This document shows positions 27,746 to 36,458 of a stretch of DNA of 64,000 nucleotides, in pieces. How positions within the stretch are numbered: position 1 is the first letter of the stretch; every line of letters starts with the position of its first letter. The position numbers were made by a program, and so were the translations under genes. The stretch is from Panacagrimonas sp965216805 (GTDB lineage Bacteria; Pseudomonadota; Gammaproteobacteria; Nevskiales; Nevskiaceae), in NCBI RefSeq assembly GCF_965216805.1, contig NZ_CBDCGN010000003.1:620001-684000 (forward strand), written 5' to 3'. The notes under the pieces are model-generated. The model was not told where the DNA came from and ran no database searches. It worked only from the letters and a program-made list of their open reading frames with translations.

Positions 27746-28756
27746 ATGAAACGGGTTTTGTTTGCAGGCATGCTCGCTGCGGCTGCGGTGGTTACGCAGG
27801 CTCACGCAGCGGCGAAGAGCGCAGAGGGCCGCACGCAAGTGCTCAGCGCCGATACACCGCACGACCGCTTGTTCTCGCTGATTTTCGAAGGCGACAAGGG
27901 GATCGCAGTGGGTGACGCCGGACTGGTGAAAATCACGACCGACGGCGGCCAGACCTGGACCCGCCAGGAAGCACCGACGCCGCTGGCGATGATCGATGTG
28001 GCGAGCAACGGTCGCCGCACGATCGCAGTCGGGCAAATGGGCCTGATCCTCGTGCGCGAGGGCGACGGCGCCTGGAAGAAGGTCGAAAGCGGGACGGACC
28101 GGCGCCTGTTGCGGGTCGACATCAACCAAAGCGGACTCGCGTTCATCGTCGGTGCTTTCGGCACCCTGCTGAAGTCGACCGATGGCGGCGAGACCTGGAA
28201 AGACGTTGCGCCGAACTGGGCGGGCCTCTACGACAGTGGCGAAGGCGATACCGCCGTGATTCGCGATGAGCCGACCAACTATATCGTCGACGTGCTCGAT
28301 AACGGCGGCACCATCATCGGCGGCGAATACGGACAGATCATGTATTCCCCGGATGGGGGGATCTGCTGGGAGATCGCGTACCGCCATCCAGCGGAGAGCG
28401 GCGTGAACGCGCCAACCCTGTTTGCTTCGCGCATCAGACCCGACGGCGTCGGTTACGCGGTGGGCCAGGCCGGACTCGTGGTGCGCACGAACAACGGCGG
28501 CAGGACGTGGGCACCGTTGAAGACACCAACGAACGGAAGCCTGTTTGGTGTCGAGTCCGCACACGATGGCCACGTCATGGTCGTCGGTCAGCGCGTGGCG
28601 CTGCACAGCCGCGACAACGGCGACACCTGGAGACCGGTGGACGCGTTGGATCTCAGCTTGAACTGGTACACGGCGCTGGGTCGTGGCGCATCCATGCCGG
28701 CTGGTGAATTCATTGCCGTGGGGCATAGCGGGCGTGTCATTCGTTTGGCGCCTTGA
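27746..28756 (+). CDS. Ycf48/Hcf136-like beta-propeller protein
   Basis: 336 residues. The signal peptide (VLFAGMLAAAAVVTQAHA) is followed by a BNR/Ycf48-type propeller: repeated strand-turn motifs TTDGGQTW, STDGGETW, SPDGGICW, RTNNGGRTW and SRDNGDTW. Such proteins accompany DUF1302/DUF1329/MMPL genes and probably scaffold the envelope assembly. The start at 27746 is chosen for its signal peptide; the longer open frame upstream overlaps the DUF1329 gene in another frame and is not coding. Confidence 0.88.
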   Translation: MKRVLFAGMLAAAAVVTQAHAAAKSAEGRTQVLSADTPHDRLFSLIFEGDKGIAVGDAGLVKITTDGGQTWTRQEAPTPLAMIDVASNGRRTIAVGQMGLILVREGDGAWKKVESGTDRRLLRVDINQSGLAFIVGAFGTLLKSTDGGETWKDVAPNWAGLYDSGEGDTAVIRDEPTNYIVDVLDNGGTIIGGEYGQIMYSPDGGICWEIAYRHPAESGVNAPTLFASRIRPDGVGYAVGQAGLVVRTNNGGRTWAPLKTPTNGSLFGVESAHDGHVMVVGQRVALHSRDNGDTWRPVDALDLSLNWYTALGRGASMPAGEFIAVGHSGRVIRLAP

Positions 28757-28812
28757 AGCACCGATTCGCTTCATCTACAGACAACGAAATCGATTCGAAA
28801 GGGGATTCGGAC

Positions 28813-30909
28813 ATGTCGATCAATAAGAAGGACAAAGCGGCGCATGCGGTGGTTGCGGCTCTGCTGCTGGGCGCATCGTCGTCGGCACTTGCACAGGACG
28901 GCGGATTCTTCGCCGACCTGTGGGACAACACCATCTTCCAGGGTGTGATCCGGGCCGACGCGGCCTATCGCACCACGAGCTACCAGAACCCCAACAACCA
29001 GACCAACGCGCCGTTTCAGGACGTACTTGTGCCGCGCCAGGCTTTTCTGCCGCCCGATCTGGCAGTGGGGCTGGTCAATTGGGGGGACGTACCGCTGACG
29101 GTCATCGGCGGGGTGTCGATCCCGACATTGCTGGAGGCCGCAACTCCCGGACGCCGCAGCGACGTCATTCCGCAGGAGGACCTGGAGTTCAACCTGGCGA
29201 CGATCCGCTTTACCGGCGAGATGAACATGGTGTTCTCGCAGGAGTGGCGCATGAACGTTCGCCTGCGCGCGCTCTACGATCCCGTCATCTACGACGAGTT
29301 CAACGCTGCCGACGTGGCCGGCGTCCAGGGCGGGTATTCGACCACCGGCGGTGATCGCTACGCCGACGCCGGCAAACCGAACTACTACGAGGCGCTGGAC
29401 CGCAACGGCAAGCGGATCAACCCGCTCGAACTGGCTGGTCGCGACTACATGGTCGACCTGCCGACCTTCATCATCAACTACAAGAAAGGCGGTTGGGACT
29501 TTCGCTTCGGCAATCAGACGATCGCCTGGGGCCAGGCCATCTTCTTCCGTACCTTCGATGTCGCCAATGGCCTGGACCTGCGTCGTCACCTCGTGATCGA
29601 CCGCGCGATCGAAGAGTTCGAAGACGAACGCGTGCCCAAGATCGCGCTGCGTGTTGCCGGACAGATCACCGACACCATGGTCCTGGACAGCTATGTCGGC
29701 AAATTCCAGCCGGACATCCTCACCAACCCCAACACGCCTTACAACGTCATCCCCTCGCAGTTCTACAAGCCGTTCGACAATTACTACGTCGGCGACTACG
29801 ACTCCAAGATCGACTACGGCGTACGGCTCAAGAGCGATTACGGAAGCTGGGGCTGGCAAGCCATGGCGGTGAGCCGCTACAACCCGCTGGGAGCATTCAA
29901 GTGGGCCGAGAGCGGTATCGTCAAGGGGCTCACCCCGCATGGTGGCCTGATCGCCGCCGCCGTCCATACCGCCTACGCGGCGAAGCCGCCGTGCCTGGGC
30001 GCGCAGAATCCCTATGACAACTTCTGCCGGCTCTATGGCGGCGTGGCCGAAGCCCTTTCCCACACCCCTTTCGCCGTGGCTCCCGGTGGCCTGTACAGCG
30101 ACCGCGAATGGTTTGCCGGCGCGGCGTCGGTGCGCCTGCACGGCGTCGATGCTCTGAACACCGTGATCAACGAATTCCCTGCCGTACGCGACCTGTTCGC
30201 GTCGCCGGTCGACAACGTGCCGCAGGCCAGCGCGCTGCTCAACACCTTCTTCCTCGGTGCGGGCGGCTCGCTGATGGGCCATGTCGAGCGCGACTACTTC
30301 CGCGAAGAGGTATTTGCCATCGGCGGAAGCTACGTCAACGAGTCCGAGGATATCGAGTCGTTCTGGAGCCAGTTCATCACCAACATCGAGGTGCAGTACA
30401 CGCCGGAGCGCGTCCTGACCGCAACCTCGCTGAGCCGCGATTACGACAAGACCGACGAGTACATCGTCACCCTGGTGGGAGAGAAGTGGTTCCGATACTC
30501 AGAAAGCTTTCCTGCCGCCTATCTGGTTTTCCAGGGCATGCATCGCAGCGCGACCGATCTGGTCGGTCTGAACCTCGACGGCTACGGCGGCAACGTCGGC
30601 GGCGGCAATATCGACATCAACGATCCGATCGTGATCGCCGACGGTATCTCCAGCGCCAACTATCTGGTATTCGCCGGCTTCCAGCCCTGGCCCAACCGCA
30701 AGTACATCCTCGAGTGGGCGTTCCTGTACGACGTCAAAGGCGGTCTGCTGGCGCAGCCGCTGGTCAAATGGAATCCGGGCTACAAGATCTCGGTGGACCT
30801 GTACTACAACTACACCGACGGCGAGCTGCACGGCGACGGCACCGACAACCTGATCCGGGCGATCGATTTCGCCGACGAGATCGGGCTGCGCATCTCGTAC
30901 GAGCTCTGA
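28813..30909 (+). CDS. DUF1302 outer-membrane beta-barrel-like protein
   Basis: 698 residues. Signal peptide with AVVAALLLGASSSALAQ cleavage region. The rest is rich in alternating aromatic and polar strands and ends in LRISYEL, consistent with an outer-membrane barrel. DUF1302 proteins pair with DUF1329 and MMPL proteins, and in several hydrocarbon, steroid or aromatic degraders lie beside the catabolic genes; transport of a hydrophobic substrate is likely. The ATG at 28813 follows GGGGATT weakly; an in-frame ATG at 28753 would add 20 residues before the signal peptide. Confidence 0.87.
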   Translation: MSINKKDKAAHAVVAALLLGASSSALAQDGGFFADLWDNTIFQGVIRADAAYRTTSYQNPNNQTNAPFQDVLVPRQAFLPPDLAVGLVNWGDVPLTVIGGVSIPTLLEAATPGRRSDVIPQEDLEFNLATIRFTGEMNMVFSQEWRMNVRLRALYDPVIYDEFNAADVAGVQGGYSTTGGDRYADAGKPNYYEALDRNGKRINPLELAGRDYMVDLPTFIINYKKGGWDFRFGNQTIAWGQAIFFRTFDVANGLDLRRHLVIDRAIEEFEDERVPKIALRVAGQITDTMVLDSYVGKFQPDILTNPNTPYNVIPSQFYKPFDNYYVGDYDSKIDYGVRLKSDYGSWGWQAMAVSRYNPLGAFKWAESGIVKGLTPHGGLIAAAVHTAYAAKPPCLGAQNPYDNFCRLYGGVAEALSHTPFAVAPGGLYSDREWFAGAASVRLHGVDALNTVINEFPAVRDLFASPVDNVPQASALLNTFFLGAGGSLMGHVERDYFREEVFAIGGSYVNESEDIESFWSQFITNIEVQYTPERVLTATSLSRDYDKTDEYIVTLVGEKWFRYSESFPAAYLVFQGMHRSATDLVGLNLDGYGGNVGGGNIDINDPIVIADGISSANYLVFAGFQPWPNRKYILEWAFLYDVKGGLLAQPLVKWNPGYKISVDLYYNYTDGELHGDGTDNLIRAIDFADEIGLRISYEL

Positions 30910-30969
30910 TTCGTCGAATCGCAGTACCCGCTCCTTCCTGCCGCGATACTCCTCCTCTCGGCAGTTTTA

Positions 30970-31001
30970 CCGGCGGCGTGCGACCCACGCCGCCGGCTTT
31001 T
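30970..31001 (+). terminator. Intrinsic terminator after DUF1302 gene
   Basis: 11-bp stem CCGGCGGCGTG (30970-30980) and CACGCCGCCGG (30986-30996), followed by CTTTTCC. It lies 60 bases past the DUF1302 stop and before the third DUF1329 gene. Confidence 0.75.
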
Positions 31002-31033
31002 CCGTCACAGGACCTCGTCGTGAGGCGAACATC

Positions 31034-32413
31034 ATGCTGATCCGCAGATATCCCCGCGACTTCAGTCGCCGGAAGTTCCTGGGCGATGCCGCCAAGGGCG
31101 TACTTGCAACCGGCGTGCTGATGCCCCTGGCCAAGGCGATCGCGGCGACCGGAGACATCAGCAAGGCCTATCCGGACGAGCTGCTGTCGATCGACGCCTA
31201 CACCAAAGGCAAGATCAAGACCGGCGATGTCATCGACGCCAGCAATGTCGAACACGTCAAGGATCTGATGGAGCCGATCCGCTATCGGCAGATCCTTGAG
31301 CAGGGCCGCCGGCTCACGGTGGTGCCGACGACCACCGATGTCATGCGCACCTCGCCCTGGGAGTACATCGAGGCCACGCTGAGCAACGCCGGCAAGGCGC
31401 GCTTCGACGACAAGGGCGATGTGGTGGCACCCGATGGACGACCATGGATCGGCGGCAATCCTTTCCCCGATCCCAAGAACGGGATTGAACTGTTTGCCGC
31501 GCAGACCTTGAGCTGGGGCCGTCACGACGCGTCGTTCTACGCGGTGACGATGAAAGAGGTGGAGGCCGACGGCAAGATCAAGTTCGACTACGCCGGCGGC
31601 TGGGCGGAGCTGTCGCCGGTGGCCCGGGTGGTGATGGAGCCCAAGCCCTACTGGCCCGGCCACGAGGACCGACTACGCTATCAGAGCGTGTTCTTCACCA
31701 AGCCCTACGCTTTCCGAGGCACGTCCTTTCTGAGCAACTGGCATTACGACCACAGCCGCTTCCCGGATCTGTACGGCTTCGTTCCGGAATTCCGCCGCGT
31801 GCGCCAGTTCCCTTCCGAGCAGCGCTTCGAACCCTTGCTGCCGGGCTTGTCGCTGTATCTGTCCGATGCCTGGGCAGCGGGCGACCCGCTGCACACCTGG
31901 AGCAATTACCGAATCGTCGGCCGCGGTCCTTTCCTGGCGGGGCTGTCGCAGAACTGGAATGCCGAGCACGACAACTGGGAGCACGGCACCCACGGCGGCA
32001 AGCAGGGGCAGAGCTTCTGGAACGCAGCGGTGGAGATGATTCCCGAAGCCATCATTGTCGAGGCCGAGCCCACCAAGTTTCCGCGCGCGCCAGTGTCCAA
32101 GAAGCGCGTCTGGTTCGACGCGCGCAATCAGGTCGTGGTCGGCATGGTGACCTACGATCGTCGCGGCGAGCCCTATCGCTCCTTCGACGGGGCGTACTCG
32201 CTCTACGAGTCCGGCGACAAGCGCGTGATGGATGGCAAGCACCCGTACTGGAGCTGGACCCACGTCACCGCATCCAACCTGCAGACCGGCTCGGTGACCC
32301 GACTCGAACAGGTGAGGCAGATCGAGAACTCGCACTTCAGCGGTGCCAACTCGCCGGAGATGCACGAGACCTATTTGACCCAAGCGGCGCTGATGCGGCT
32401 GGGCAGCAGCTAG
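31034..32413 (+). CDS. DUF1329 protein, divergent third paralogue
   Basis: 459 residues, clearly homologous to the identical pair (shared FRGTSFLS, PEFRRVRQFPS-QRFEPL, SKAYPDEL) but strongly diverged. The N-terminus has a good twin-arginine motif (SRRKFLG) and hydrophobic segment (AAKGVLATGVLMPLAKAI), so it is likely Tat-exported. It lies downstream of DUF1302 behind a terminator hairpin. It may handle a different ligand or partner than the twins. Confidence 0.9.
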   Translation: MLIRRYPRDFSRRKFLGDAAKGVLATGVLMPLAKAIAATGDISKAYPDELLSIDAYTKGKIKTGDVIDASNVEHVKDLMEPIRYRQILEQGRRLTVVPTTTDVMRTSPWEYIEATLSNAGKARFDDKGDVVAPDGRPWIGGNPFPDPKNGIELFAAQTLSWGRHDASFYAVTMKEVEADGKIKFDYAGGWAELSPVARVVMEPKPYWPGHEDRLRYQSVFFTKPYAFRGTSFLSNWHYDHSRFPDLYGFVPEFRRVRQFPSEQRFEPLLPGLSLYLSDAWAAGDPLHTWSNYRIVGRGPFLAGLSQNWNAEHDNWEHGTHGGKQGQSFWNAAVEMIPEAIIVEAEPTKFPRAPVSKKRVWFDARNQVVVGMVTYDRRGEPYRSFDGAYSLYESGDKRVMDGKHPYWSWTHVTASNLQTGSVTRLEQVRQIENSHFSGANSPEMHETYLTQAALMRLGSS

Positions 32414-32518
32414 CCAGCTCGCCCGGCAGCGCGACCGCAGTCGCGCAGGCCGGCACGGCGCACCGTGCCGCGCTTCGAAGGGGTTTCGTGAACCTGCCGG
32501 TCGTGGCAGTGTCGGCAG

Positions 32519-33874
32519 TTGGGCTCCCCGCCCGACCTGCCACAACCCACCGGACCCGCTGCCCTGAACGCCCCCATCGCCGCTGTCGGACGTGCGTCAT
32601 CGTTGTTGCTGGGTGTCGCCTTGCTGTTGTTCGGCAGCGGCCTGCTCGGTACCTTGCTGGCGCTGCGCGGCGGGCTGGAGGGTTTTGCCACCACGACTCT
32701 GGGCCTGATCATGTCGGCCTATTTCGTCGGATTCTTCATCGGCACTTATCTCTCGCCGCCATTGATCCGGCGCATCGGCCACATCCGCGCGTTCTCGATG
32801 CTGGCATCGCTGGCCTCCATCGCGGCCATCGTGCACGGCATCTGGGTCACCCCGCTGGGCTGGGCGGTGGGCCGTGTGGTCACCGGCATCTGCCTGGTAG
32901 GGCTGTACACGGTGATCGAGAGCTGGCTCAACGTACAGGCCACGCCTGCCCTGCGCGGGCGGTTGTTCGCGGTGTACATGATGGTGAACCTGCTGGCGCT
33001 GGCCGCCGGGCAGTACCTGATCCTGTTCGACGATCCGGCAAAGCTGGTGTTGTTCGGTCTGGTGTCCATCCTGTTCTCTGCGGCGCTGATTCCGGTGACC
33101 CTGACCCGCATGGGCCAGCCGGAACTGGTGCAGACGCCGCGGCTGGGACCGCTGAAGCTCTATCGCATTGCCGCGGTTGCGGTGGTCGGTGCATTTGCCT
33201 CCGGCGTCATGCTGGGCGGGTTCTGGGGCATGGGGCCGGTCATGGCGCAGCAGCTGGGCTTCGACGCCACCGGCGTGGCGCACTTCATGAGCGCGACGGT
33301 CATCGGGGGTGCTGCGCTGCAATGGCCGCTGGGCTTGTGGTCGGACCGCGGCGACCGCCGCCGCGTGTTGGCCATCGTGAGCCTGGCGACCGCCGTGGTG
33401 GCGCTGCTGGCGGCGGTGCTGGCCAGTGCAGGGCCGCCGCTGCTGATCGCGATGCTGCTGTTCGGAGGCACCTCGTTTTCGCTGTACTCGATCAGCGTGG
33501 CGCATGCCATCGACTTCGTGGAGCCGGCGGAGATCCTGGAAGCCTCGTCCGGCATGTTGCTGGTGTACGGCGTCGGCGCTGCGCTGGGTCCGGCGCTGGC
33601 GGGCCTGACCATGAGCGTGCTGGGGCCGACCTCGCTGCTGATCTACTTCGCGGTGATCGGCCTGGCGCTGGCCGGCTTTGCCGCCTACCGCGTGCTCAAC
33701 TTCGAGCGCGTGTCCGCGCATCCGCAGCCCTTCGTGGCAATGGTGCGCACCACGCCGACGGTGCTGGATCTGGTGGGCAGCGATGCGGTCCAGCGCGCTG
33801 GCGACGTGCCGGAAACCGGCGCTGCCGCCGAACCGGGCGGGTCCGAAGCCCGGGAGCCTGAGCACCGCCCCTGA
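32519..33874 (+). CDS. MFS transporter, YcaD-like
   Basis: About 451 residues with twelve predicted helices. The first is ASSLLLGVALLLFGSGLLGT; the inter-domain MFS motif appears as SDRGDRRRVL near residue 280. GLYTVIESWLNVQATPALRG is typical of the YcaD group of permeases with unknown substrate. No ATG precedes helix 1; the TTG at 32519 is the best in-frame start and has a weak ribosome site, so the N-terminus is uncertain. The C-terminal 50 residues are polar and extend past the last helix. Confidence 0.8.
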   Translation: MGSPPDLPQPTGPAALNAPIAAVGRASSLLLGVALLLFGSGLLGTLLALRGGLEGFATTTLGLIMSAYFVGFFIGTYLSPPLIRRIGHIRAFSMLASLASIAAIVHGIWVTPLGWAVGRVVTGICLVGLYTVIESWLNVQATPALRGRLFAVYMMVNLLALAAGQYLILFDDPAKLVLFGLVSILFSAALIPVTLTRMGQPELVQTPRLGPLKLYRIAAVAVVGAFASGVMLGGFWGMGPVMAQQLGFDATGVAHFMSATVIGGAALQWPLGLWSDRGDRRRVLAIVSLATAVVALLAAVLASAGPPLLIAMLLFGGTSFSLYSISVAHAIDFVEPAEILEASSGMLLVYGVGAALGPALAGLTMSVLGPTSLLIYFAVIGLALAGFAAYRVLNFERVSAHPQPFVAMVRTTPTVLDLVGSDAVQRAGDVPETGAAAEPGGSEAREPEHRP

Positions 33875-34023
33875 GCCGGGGCGATATTCCCGAGCTGGCC
33901 GAAGCAGGCGCGCCACGCCGGCCCTGGGGCGTGGCCGGGCTGTCGCCACTGCAAAGGAGTCGCGGGAGCGCGCCGCTACACTAGCGCCGCCGCTACGGCC
34001 ACGAGAATCCTGGGAGAGTCGCG

Positions 34024-36006
34024 ATGAATTACTTCGTCACCGGTGCCACCGGCTTCATCGGCAAGTTTCTGCTGGAGCGTCTGCTGGCGCGTGAGGACGC
34101 CAAGGTCCACGTGCTGGTGCGCGAGGCCTCGCAGGACAAGTTCGAACTCATGGCCGAGCGTTACGGCGATGCGGTGAAGCGTCTGCACATTATCAACGGC
34201 GACATCACCGTGCCTGGCCTGGTGGCGCCAGAAGATCTCAAGAAGCTCAAGAACAAGGTGGACCATGTGTTCCACCTGGCCGCCGTATACGACATGAACA
34301 TGGACGACGCCACCGCCGATCGCGTCAACAACGAGGGCACGCGCAACGTCGTCAACTTCGTGGGTGAACTGGGCGGCAACGTGGTGCTGCATCACGTCTC
34401 CAGCGTGGCGGTGGCTGGCGGCGATTTCGTCGGCAAGTTCACCGAGGACATGTTCGACGAAGGCCAGCGCCTGTCGCATCCGTACTACCGCACCAAGTAC
34501 GAATCCGAGGCCATCGTGCTCAACGAGGCCACGGTGCCGTTCCGCATCTATCGCCCGGGCGTGGTCGTCGGCCATTCCGAGACCGGCGAGATGGACAAGA
34601 TCGACGGCCCCTACTACTTCGCCAAGGCGATCCAGCAGATCTCCTACCGCGTGCCCAAGTGGCTGCCGCTGCTGGGCATCGAAGGCGGGAAAGTGGCGGT
34701 GGCGCCGGTGGACTACATCGCCGCGGCGATGGATGCCATCGCCCACAAGCCCGGCCTGGACGGAAAATGCTTTCACCTGATGCAGTCCAATTCGCCCAGC
34801 GTCGGTGATCTGTTGCAGGCGTTCCTGGAAGCGGCGCACGGGCCGGAGTTCGGTAAGCGCATCAACATTCCCAAGCTGTCGCCGTCAATGAAGAAGCTCA
34901 GCTCGCGGCTGCAACGCGCAGTGCCCGAGCGCACCAAGAAACAGGTCGCCGAAGCCATCGGCGTGCCGCTGTCGGTGCTGGGCTATGCCTTCAATCTGGC
35001 GGTGTTCGACGACCGTCAGGCGCGCGCCGCGCTCAAGGACACCGGCATCCGCTGCCCGGACATCCGCGACTACGTCGACAAGCTGTGGCAGTACTGGGAG
35101 CTGTTCCTCGATCTCAAGGTCAGGATCACGCCGCGGCAGATGCAGAAGCTGGCCGGCAAGGTGGTGCTGGTCACCGGCGCTTCCAGTGGGATCGGTTTCA
35201 ACACCTCCAAGAAGCTCGCCGCCGCCGGCGCCAAGGTGATCCTGGTGGCACGCACCAAGGACAAGCTCGACGAGACCCAATCGATCATCGAAAAGGCCGG
35301 CGGCGAAGCGCACGTGTATCCGTGCGATCTGTCCGACATGAAGGACATCGACCGCATGGCCGCCGAAGTGCTGCACGACTTCAGCCACGTCGACATTCTG
35401 ATCAACAACGCCGGTCGTTCGATCCGTCGCGGCGTGATGGAATCCACCACGCGCTTTCATGACTTCGAGCGCACCATGCAGCTCAACTACTTCGGCAGCG
35501 TGCGCCTGATCCTTGCACTGCTGCCGACCATGGCCAAGCGCAATAGCGGGCATATCATCAACATCAGCTCCATCGGCGTGCTCGCCAACGCCGCGCGCTT
35601 CTCGGCGTACGTGGCCAGCAAGGCCGCACTGGACGCCTTCACCCGCTGCGTGTCGGCCGAGGTGCGCGCGCACAACATCCACACCACCGCCATCTACATG
35701 CCGCTGGTGCGCACGCCGATGATCGCGCCCACCAAGATCTACGACTACGTGCCCACCTGGAGCCCGGACGACGCCGCCAACACGGTGATCAAGGCCATCA
35801 TCGACCGCCCCAAGTCGGTCGCCACCACGCTCGGCACCGCGGCGTCGATCAGCTACGCGCTGTGGCCCAAGATGAACGACTACATCCTGTCCAAGGGCTT
35901 CCAATTGTTCCCATCCTCCTCCGCCGCCAAGGGGCGCAAGGAAGGCGCCAAGCCCAGCCTCGAACAAGTCGTCTTCGCCAATGTTTTCAAGGGGGAGCAT
36001 TGGTGA
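34024..36006 (+). CDS. Two-domain fatty acyl-CoA reductase (Maqu_2220-like)
   Basis: 660 residues, matching the Marinobacter fatty acyl-CoA reductase that makes fatty alcohols in two steps. The N-terminal extended SDR domain has GATGFIG (7-13) and the YYRTK catalytic pair, with RIYRPGVVVGHSETGEMDKI. The C-terminal classical SDR domain has TGASSGIG (about 385), NNAGRSIRRGVMES, and SAYVASK catalytic Tyr/Lys. The extended homology I recall (FHDFERTMQLNYFGSVRLI, SSIGVLANAARFSAYVASK) supports this over a generic SDR. GGGAG lies before the ATG. It suggests wax-ester or fatty-alcohol production. Confidence 0.87.
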   Translation: MNYFVTGATGFIGKFLLERLLAREDAKVHVLVREASQDKFELMAERYGDAVKRLHIINGDITVPGLVAPEDLKKLKNKVDHVFHLAAVYDMNMDDATADRVNNEGTRNVVNFVGELGGNVVLHHVSSVAVAGGDFVGKFTEDMFDEGQRLSHPYYRTKYESEAIVLNEATVPFRIYRPGVVVGHSETGEMDKIDGPYYFAKAIQQISYRVPKWLPLLGIEGGKVAVAPVDYIAAAMDAIAHKPGLDGKCFHLMQSNSPSVGDLLQAFLEAAHGPEFGKRINIPKLSPSMKKLSSRLQRAVPERTKKQVAEAIGVPLSVLGYAFNLAVFDDRQARAALKDTGIRCPDIRDYVDKLWQYWELFLDLKVRITPRQMQKLAGKVVLVTGASSGIGFNTSKKLAAAGAKVILVARTKDKLDETQSIIEKAGGEAHVYPCDLSDMKDIDRMAAEVLHDFSHVDILINNAGRSIRRGVMESTTRFHDFERTMQLNYFGSVRLILALLPTMAKRNSGHIINISSIGVLANAARFSAYVASKAALDAFTRCVSAEVRAHNIHTTAIYMPLVRTPMIAPTKIYDYVPTWSPDDAANTVIKAIIDRPKSVATTLGTAASISYALWPKMNDYILSKGFQLFPSSSAAKGRKEGAKPSLEQVVFANVFKGEHW

Positions 36007-36020
36007 GAAACCCGAGCACC

Positions 36021-36237
36021 CCGCCGCGACGAAGTCGCAGCGGGCAAGCGAGTGGTTTCTGTACGAGCCCCTGATCTCGAAGTTAGCGCAAAGCCGCCGT
36101 GGCGTAGCCACAGCGGGCAAGGCCGTGGTTTCGTACAAGCCCCTGATCTCGACGCAGACACGAAGCCGCCGCGACGAAGTCGCAGCGGGCAAGCGAGTGG
36201 TTTCTGTACGAGCCCCTGACCTCGACGCAGACAAATT
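36021..36237. repeat. Three-unit tandem repeat with conserved hairpin
   Basis: Units 36021-36093, 36094-36165 and 36166-36237 (73, 72, 72 bases). Each starts CCGCCG and carries a hairpin of about 10 bp: units 1 and 3 pair GCGAC with GTCGC around GAA; unit 2 pairs GTGGC with GCCAC around GTA. Pairing is kept by compensatory changes. The remainder reads AGCGAGTGGTTTCTGTACGA and AGCCCCTGATCTCGA with few changes. It begins 15 bases after the acyl-CoA reductase stop; the rest of the gap to 36458 holds nothing I recognise. Confidence 0.85.
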
Positions 36238-36458
36238 CGCCGCGGTGGTAGGGGGGGCGCGCCCGCCGTCAGGCCCAGCTACCAAGTCAGGCCGGATCAA
36301 AGCCGCCCACGTCGCTTTTGCCTCTGAACCGGACAGCCACGCTTCATCCTCGGCTGTCACCCTCGCCACCCGCAAACAGAACATGAACCCAGGCAGCCGG
36401 GAACCGTGTCGATGCCCATCACAGACTCCAGCTTGGCAACCTGCCCCGCCCGCGCGGC

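Noticed and set aside
36021..36237. CRISPR array
   Set aside because: The units are continuous with no unique spacers, there are only three, and no cas genes are near.
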